DNA from: Pseudonocardia sp. EC080619-01
GTDB taxonomy: Bacteria > Actinomycetota > Actinomycetes > Mycobacteriales > Pseudonocardiaceae
Length of the DNA: 64,000 bases
NCBI RefSeq assembly: GCF_001420995.1
Contig: NZ_CP012184.1
Span: 5,378,501-5,442,500 of the forward strand
Reading direction: 5' to 3'
This document shows, in pieces, positions 60,609 to 64,000 of this stretch. The position numbers were made by a program, and so were the translations under genes. The notes beneath the pieces are model-generated. The model was not told the origin of the DNA. It made no database searches and worked only from the letters and a program-made list of their open reading frames with translations. Each line of letters begins with the position of its first letter. The stretch's first letter is position 1.

Positions 60609-62386
60609 CCGCCGAACCCCGCCGCGCCGTCCGGATCGGCAACTGCTCCGGGTTCTACGGCGACCGGATCTCCGCCGCACGCGAGATGGTCGAGGGTGGC
60701 CCGGTCGACGTCGTGACCGGCGACTACCTCGCCGAGCTCACCATGCTGATCCTCTGGAAGGCCCGGCAGAAGGACCCGTCCACCGGCTACGCGAAGACCT
60801 TCCTCACCCAGGTCGAGCAGATCCTCGGCACCTGCCTGGACCGGGGGATCCGGATCGTCTCCAACGCCGGCGGGCTCAACCCCGCGGGCCTGGCCGCCGA
60901 GCTCGGTGCGCTGGCGGAGCGGCTCGGGCTCGCCCCGCGGATCGCCCACGTCGACGGCGACGACCTCGTCGGCAGGCTCGACGAGCTGCAGGCCGCCGGT
61001 CACCCGCTGGCCCACCTCGACACCGGTGCGAAGCTCGCCGACGCGGGGGTCGACCCGGTGACCGCCAACGCCTACCTGGGCGCCTGGGGGATCACCGAGG
61101 CGCTGCGGGCGGACGCCGACATCGTCGTGACCGGGCGGGTCACCGACGCCTCGGTCGTCGTCGGGCCGGCGGCCTGGTGGCACGGCTGGGAGCGGACCGA
61201 TCTCGACGCGATCGCCGGTGCCATGGCGGCCGGGCACGTCATCGAGTGCGGGCCGCAGGCGACCGGCGGCAACTATGCGTTCTTCTCCGAGGTCACCGAC
61301 CGCCGCTATCCCGGGTTCCCGATCGCCGAGGTCGAGGCGGACGGCTCCTCGGTGATCACCAAGCACGAGGGGACCGGCGGCCTGGTCTCGGTCGGCACCG
61401 TCACCGCGCAGCTGCTCTACGAGATCGGCCGGCCCGCCTACCTCGGCCCGGACGCCGTGGCGCACTTCGACACGTCGCAGCTGAGCCAGGAGGGTGAGCA
61501 CCGGGTCCGGATCTCCGGCACCCGCGGCAGCGCCCCCACCGACGAGCTCAAGGTCGCGCTCAACCACGAGGGCGGCTACCGCAACACCATGACCCTGGTG
61601 CTGACCGGCACCCGGATCGAGGAGAAGGCGGAGTGGGCGACCGAGCAGCTCGCCGAGCTGCTCGGCGGGCGGGACCGGTTCGCCGAGTTCGACACGCAGC
61701 TGCTGCGCTTCGACCACCCCGACGCACCGGCCAACGCCGAGGCCACCGCGCACCTGCGGATCACGGTGAAGGACCCCGACCGGCGGAAGGTCGGGCGGGC
61801 GTTCTCCAACACCACCATGGAGCTCGCGCTCGGCGGCTACCCGGGCTTCCACACGACCACCCCGCCCTCGGCGGAGAGCGCGTTCGGCGTGTACTGGCCC
61901 ACGCTCGTGCCCGCGTCCGAGGTCGGGCACCGGGTCACCATGCCGGACGGTGCCGTGCGCACCGTCGGACACGCCCCGGTGACGGGTCCGGTCCCGGACC
62001 CCGCCCCGGAGGCCGCGCCGCCGGCCCCGGTCGGCGGGCCGACCCGGCGGCTTCCGCTCGGTGAGATCGCCGGGGCGCGGTCGGGGGACAAGGGCGGCAA
62101 CGCCAACATCGGCGTCTGGGTCCGCACCGACGCCGAGTACGCCTGGCTGCGCGGGCTGCTGACGACCGCGACGGTCCGGGAGCTGCTGCCCGAGGCCGCG
62201 GACCTGGAGATCCACCGCTACGAGCTGCCGAACCTGCGGGCGGTCAACATCGTCGTCGTCGGGATCCTCGGGGCGGGCGTCGCGTCGGCCACCCGGCCGG
62301 ATCCGCAGGCCAAGGGACTGGGGGAGTACCTGCGCAGCCGCCTCGTCGACGTCCCGGTGGTGTTGCTGGAGGGTGGGGAGGTCTAG
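60605..62386 (+). CDS. atuA: AtuA-family acyclic terpene utilization protein
   Basis: A 593-residue AtuA (DUF1446) protein with VRIGNCSGFYGDRISAAREMVEGGPVDVVTGDYLAELTM at the start, IVVTGRVTDASVVVGPAAWW and IECGPQATGGNYAFF in the large domain, then a C-terminal AtuA-like domain (IAGARSGDKGGNANIGVWVR, YELPNLRAVNIVV). In Pseudomonas atuA is essential for citronellol/geraniol growth, but its reaction is unknown. The GTG start overlaps the upstream stop by 4 bp. Its TAG stop overlaps the stop of the convergent GPP34 gene (CTAG). It is the last gene of the plus-strand operon. Confidence 0.92.
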   Translation: MTAEPRRAVRIGNCSGFYGDRISAAREMVEGGPVDVVTGDYLAELTMLILWKARQKDPSTGYAKTFLTQVEQILGTCLDRGIRIVSNAGGLNPAGLAAELGALAERLGLAPRIAHVDGDDLVGRLDELQAAGHPLAHLDTGAKLADAGVDPVTANAYLGAWGITEALRADADIVVTGRVTDASVVVGPAAWWHGWERTDLDAIAGAMAAGHVIECGPQATGGNYAFFSEVTDRRYPGFPIAEVEADGSSVITKHEGTGGLVSVGTVTAQLLYEIGRPAYLGPDAVAHFDTSQLSQEGEHRVRISGTRGSAPTDELKVALNHEGGYRNTMTLVLTGTRIEEKAEWATEQLAELLGGRDRFAEFDTQLLRFDHPDAPANAEATAHLRITVKDPDRRKVGRAFSNTTMELALGGYPGFHTTTPPSAESAFGVYWPTLVPASEVGHRVTMPDGAVRTVGHAPVTGPVPDPAPEAAPPAPVGGPTRRLPLGEIAGARSGDKGGNANIGVWVRTDAEYAWLRGLLTTATVRELLPEAADLEIHRYELPNLRAVNIVVVGILGAGVASATRPDPQAKGLGEYLRSRLVDVPVVLLEGGEV

Positions 62387-63069
62387 GACGACACCGTGGT
62401 GACGACGACGGCCGCGCTGGCGGCGGACAGCGCCGCCGCGGCCGCGATCACCGCGCTGCTCACCGCGGCGGCACCCCAGTTGCCCTGCTCCAGCTCCTTG
62501 GCTCGGGTCGCGACCCGGCCCGACCACTTCGGGACCGGGTCCAGGCTCGGCAGCGTCCCGCTGGCCGAGATCAGCGCGATGATCGCGGCGAGCCGGGCGT
62601 CGGGCTCCTCGCCGCGTTCGAGGACGGCCTGCATCCGCTCCCGCAGTGCGTACTCGTAGCCGGTGTCCGCCGCGGGGAGCCTGGTCGTCGGGACCAGGCC
62701 CAGGAAACGCCTGCGCTCGCGGCGCAGGAACCCGCGCTCGACGAGGCGCTCCGTCAGCGGCTTCCAGAGCGTGGATCCGATCGTGACCAGCTGGGACTGG
62801 ACGTGCCGCGGCCGCGCGGCGACCGTGTCGTAGGCGTCCTGCAGCAGCGGGTCGGGGAGCGGGCCGTCGCCGGTGGCGACGATCGTCGTGCCCTTGTACC
62901 AGGCACCCCCGTCCTCCGGGCGGATCCGGCCGAGCAGGGCGAGCTCGACCAGTACCGCTCCGCCCAGCGTCTGGTGCAGCGTCCCGGCCCCGGCCGGGAC
63001 GCCGTACGTGTCGTCCATCAGCAGGAGGAGCACGTCCTCGACGATCAGGTTCTCGCTCTGCACGGTCAT
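62383..63069 (-). CDS. GPP34 (Golgi phosphoprotein 3) family protein
   Basis: A 228-residue GPP34-domain protein: NLIVEDVLLLLMDDTYGVPAG at the start, LGGAVLVELALLGRI, then a pair of helices and an Ala-rich hydrophobic C-terminal segment (SSAVIAAAAALSAASAAVVVTTV) that could insert in the membrane. Yeast and human GPP34/GOLPH3 bind phosphoinositide membranes; bacterial members, common in actinomycetes, have no known role. The ATG at 63069 is chosen since the frame upstream looks random. It converges on atuA with overlapping stop codons. Confidence 0.88.
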   Translation of the reverse strand: MTVQSENLIVEDVLLLLMDDTYGVPAGAGTLHQTLGGAVLVELALLGRIRPEDGGAWYKGTTIVATGDGPLPDPLLQDAYDTVAARPRHVQSQLVTIGSTLWKPLTERLVERGFLRRERRRFLGLVPTTRLPAADTGYEYALRERMQAVLERGEEPDARLAAIIALISASGTLPSLDPVPKWSGRVATRAKELEQGNWGAAAVSSAVIAAAAALSAASAAVVVTTVSS

Positions 63070-63174
63070 CGTCCCCTCGTCCCGGCGGTGCACCGGACCG
63101 GCCGGGCAGCTCGACACCCGTAGTCGACACCATGCCGCCACGGCACGGTCAACACCTGTCAGCCCTCCGTGGGC

Positions 63175-63561
63175 TCACGGGTCGAGGTGGGTGTCCCCGA
63201 GGGTGGTCACCGACAGGTGGGTCATGCCGTCGGCGCCGGCCAGGTGACGGTGCCGCTCGCCCGCGGCGACGGTGACGACGTCACCCGGCGAGAGCGCGAG
63301 CGCGCGGCCGTCGGCGTACTCGACCGCACCCCGGCCGGCGGACAGGACGAGGGTCTGGTCGGAGTCGTGGTGGTGCCAGGCCGTCCCGGCGCCGGCGGCG
63401 AACCGGGTCGCCATCACGGTGAGCCCGCCGGGGGCGTCCGCCCGGCGCGCGATCCTGGTCCACACCGGACCGTCGAACAGGGGCAGGTCGTCGCAGCGGA
63501 CCTCGGCCGGGACCTCCCCGCCGGGGAAGCGGAGACCGGCGAGCGGCGGGCTGTCGGGCAT
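63175..63561 (-). CDS. Cupin-domain protein
   Basis: A 128-residue single cupin. The metal motif is ATRFAAGAGTAWHHHDSDQTLVLSAGRG, with three consecutive His then Glu/Gln-type positions, and the second motif is LSPGDVVTVAAGERHRHLAG. Small cupins of this kind bind a divalent metal and may be isomerases, oxygenases or sensors. It lies upstream of the GPP34 gene on the same strand, 105 bp away, and downstream of the BCCT transporter gene. Confidence 0.87.
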   Translation of the reverse strand: MPDSPPLAGLRFPGGEVPAEVRCDDLPLFDGPVWTRIARRADAPGGLTVMATRFAAGAGTAWHHHDSDQTLVLSAGRGAVEYADGRALALSPGDVVTVAAGERHRHLAGADGMTHLSVTTLGDTHLDP

Positions 63562-63610
63562 GGCGGCTCCTCGGGGTCGGGTACCCGGCGGCCGGGCCGG
63601 GATGCGTGGG

Positions 63611-64000
63611 TCAGCGGACGGCCGTCGTGGCCTCGTCGGGGACCTGCCGGACGGCCGCGTCCTCCCCGCCGGTCGTCTCCCGGTCGCCGGGGGCGGGTCC
63701 CGGCCCGGCGGGCGGGAGGACCGGGTCGGTCGAGAGGTCGCGCCAGAACGCGACGGCGACCCCGACGACGACCACGAGGAAGGGCGCGGAGCTGACGATG
63801 ACCATCTGCTGGAGCGACTCCAGGCCGCCCGCGACGAGCAGCGCCATCGCGGCGGCCCCGGTGACCAGGCCCCACAGCGCGAGGATCCAGGCCGGCGGGT
63901 GCTCGGTGCCGCGGCTGGTCAGCATGCCGAGGACGTAGGTGTTGGCGTCCGCGCCGGACACGAAGAACAGCACGACGAGCACGATCGTCACCACCGAGGT
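63611..64000 (-). CDS. BCCT-family transporter, 5' part beyond window edge
   Basis: The last 129 codons of a transporter are visible. The sequence VSGADANTYVLGMLTSRGTEHPPAWI followed by LWGLVTGAAAMALLVAGGLESLQQMVIVSSAPFLVVVVGVAVAFW matches the last two helices of betaine/carnitine/choline (BCCT) transporters. A 40-residue acidic, Pro-rich cytoplasmic tail ends the protein. It would import a quaternary amine for osmoprotection or catabolism. The start lies outside the window. Confidence 0.85.
   Translation of the reverse strand, partial: TSVVTIVLVVLFFVSGADANTYVLGMLTSRGTEHPPAWILALWGLVTGAAAMALLVAGGLESLQQMVIVSSAPFLVVVVGVAVAFWRDLSTDPVLPPAGPGPAPGDRETTGGEDAAVRQVPDEATTAVR

Noticed and set aside
59537-63133. 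Very long minus-strand open frame of nearly 1200 codons
   Set aside because: It is antisense to the hydratase, DinB-type and atuA genes and has the low-complexity Arg/Gly/Pro composition of shadow frames in GC-rich DNA.

Overview
The window is very GC-rich, gene-dense actinobacterial DNA. GTG and TTG starts, 4-bp stop/start overlaps, LLM-type (F420/flavin) oxidoreductases, a Rv1733c-like protein, an Acg-type nitroreductase and a SAM methyltransferase of a mostly actinobacterial family all point to an actinomycete, with Pseudonocardiaceae the best guess. No rRNA, tRNA or CRISPR array was seen. Much of the window is accessory catabolic DNA.

Region 1 (1-9.3 kb) is a sugar-acid island. It holds a binding-protein-dependent ABC sugar importer, a PfkB-type 2-keto-3-deoxy-sugar kinase, a KDPG-family aldolase (cut by the window edge), a divergent D-galactonate-type dehydratase that carries an in-frame TAG, a cytoplasmic sulfatase, and an IclR regulator. 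Both control regions carry the same 19-bp dyad. Region 2 (9.3-21.2 kb) has a three-subunit molybdenum aldehyde/xanthine oxidoreductase with its TetR gene and operator, an Rrf2 regulator beside an old-yellow-enzyme gene, a SAM methyltransferase, a CPBP-like membrane protein, a NarL-type two-component pair and a frameshifted SNF2 helicase. Region 3 (21.4-38.8 kb) has an S9 peptidase, a GntR regulator and a long minus-strand catabolic operon. That operon encodes an MFS importer, two amidohydrolases, an FMN hydroxyacid dehydrogenase, a Rieske ferredoxin, an HpcH aldolase, a phosphotriesterase-like lactonase and a VanB-type reductase. It is interrupted by an IS110-family element. A TetR gene with three regularly spaced operators faces an SDR / acyl-CoA synthetase / LLM operon.

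Region 4 (38.8-43.8 kb) resembles a mycobacterial dormancy regulon: DUF4389, flavodoxin-like, universal stress, Acg-like nitroreductase, SpoIIAA-like and Rv1733c-like proteins, with four sites close to the DosR consensus. Region 5 (43.9-49.2 kb) holds a BBE-type oxidase, small NTF2/DUF1330 proteins, a TetR gene, an acyl-CoA ligase and an intergenic repeat cluster. Region 6 (49.2-62.4 kb) is an acyclic-terpene/branched-acid (Atu/Liu-like) locus: LLM enzyme, two acyl-CoA dehydrogenases, two crotonase-family proteins, a CoA ligase, biotin-dependent carboxylase alpha and beta subunits, and AtuA. The window ends with GPP34, cupin and BCCT transporter genes.

The strongest finding is the IS110 element at 28138-29592. 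The non-coding DNA 5' of its transposase can be read as a bridge RNA: short segments in two predicted loops match the left flank of the insertion site and both ends of the element. Joining the element ends would also create a TTGACA-17-TAAGGT promoter.
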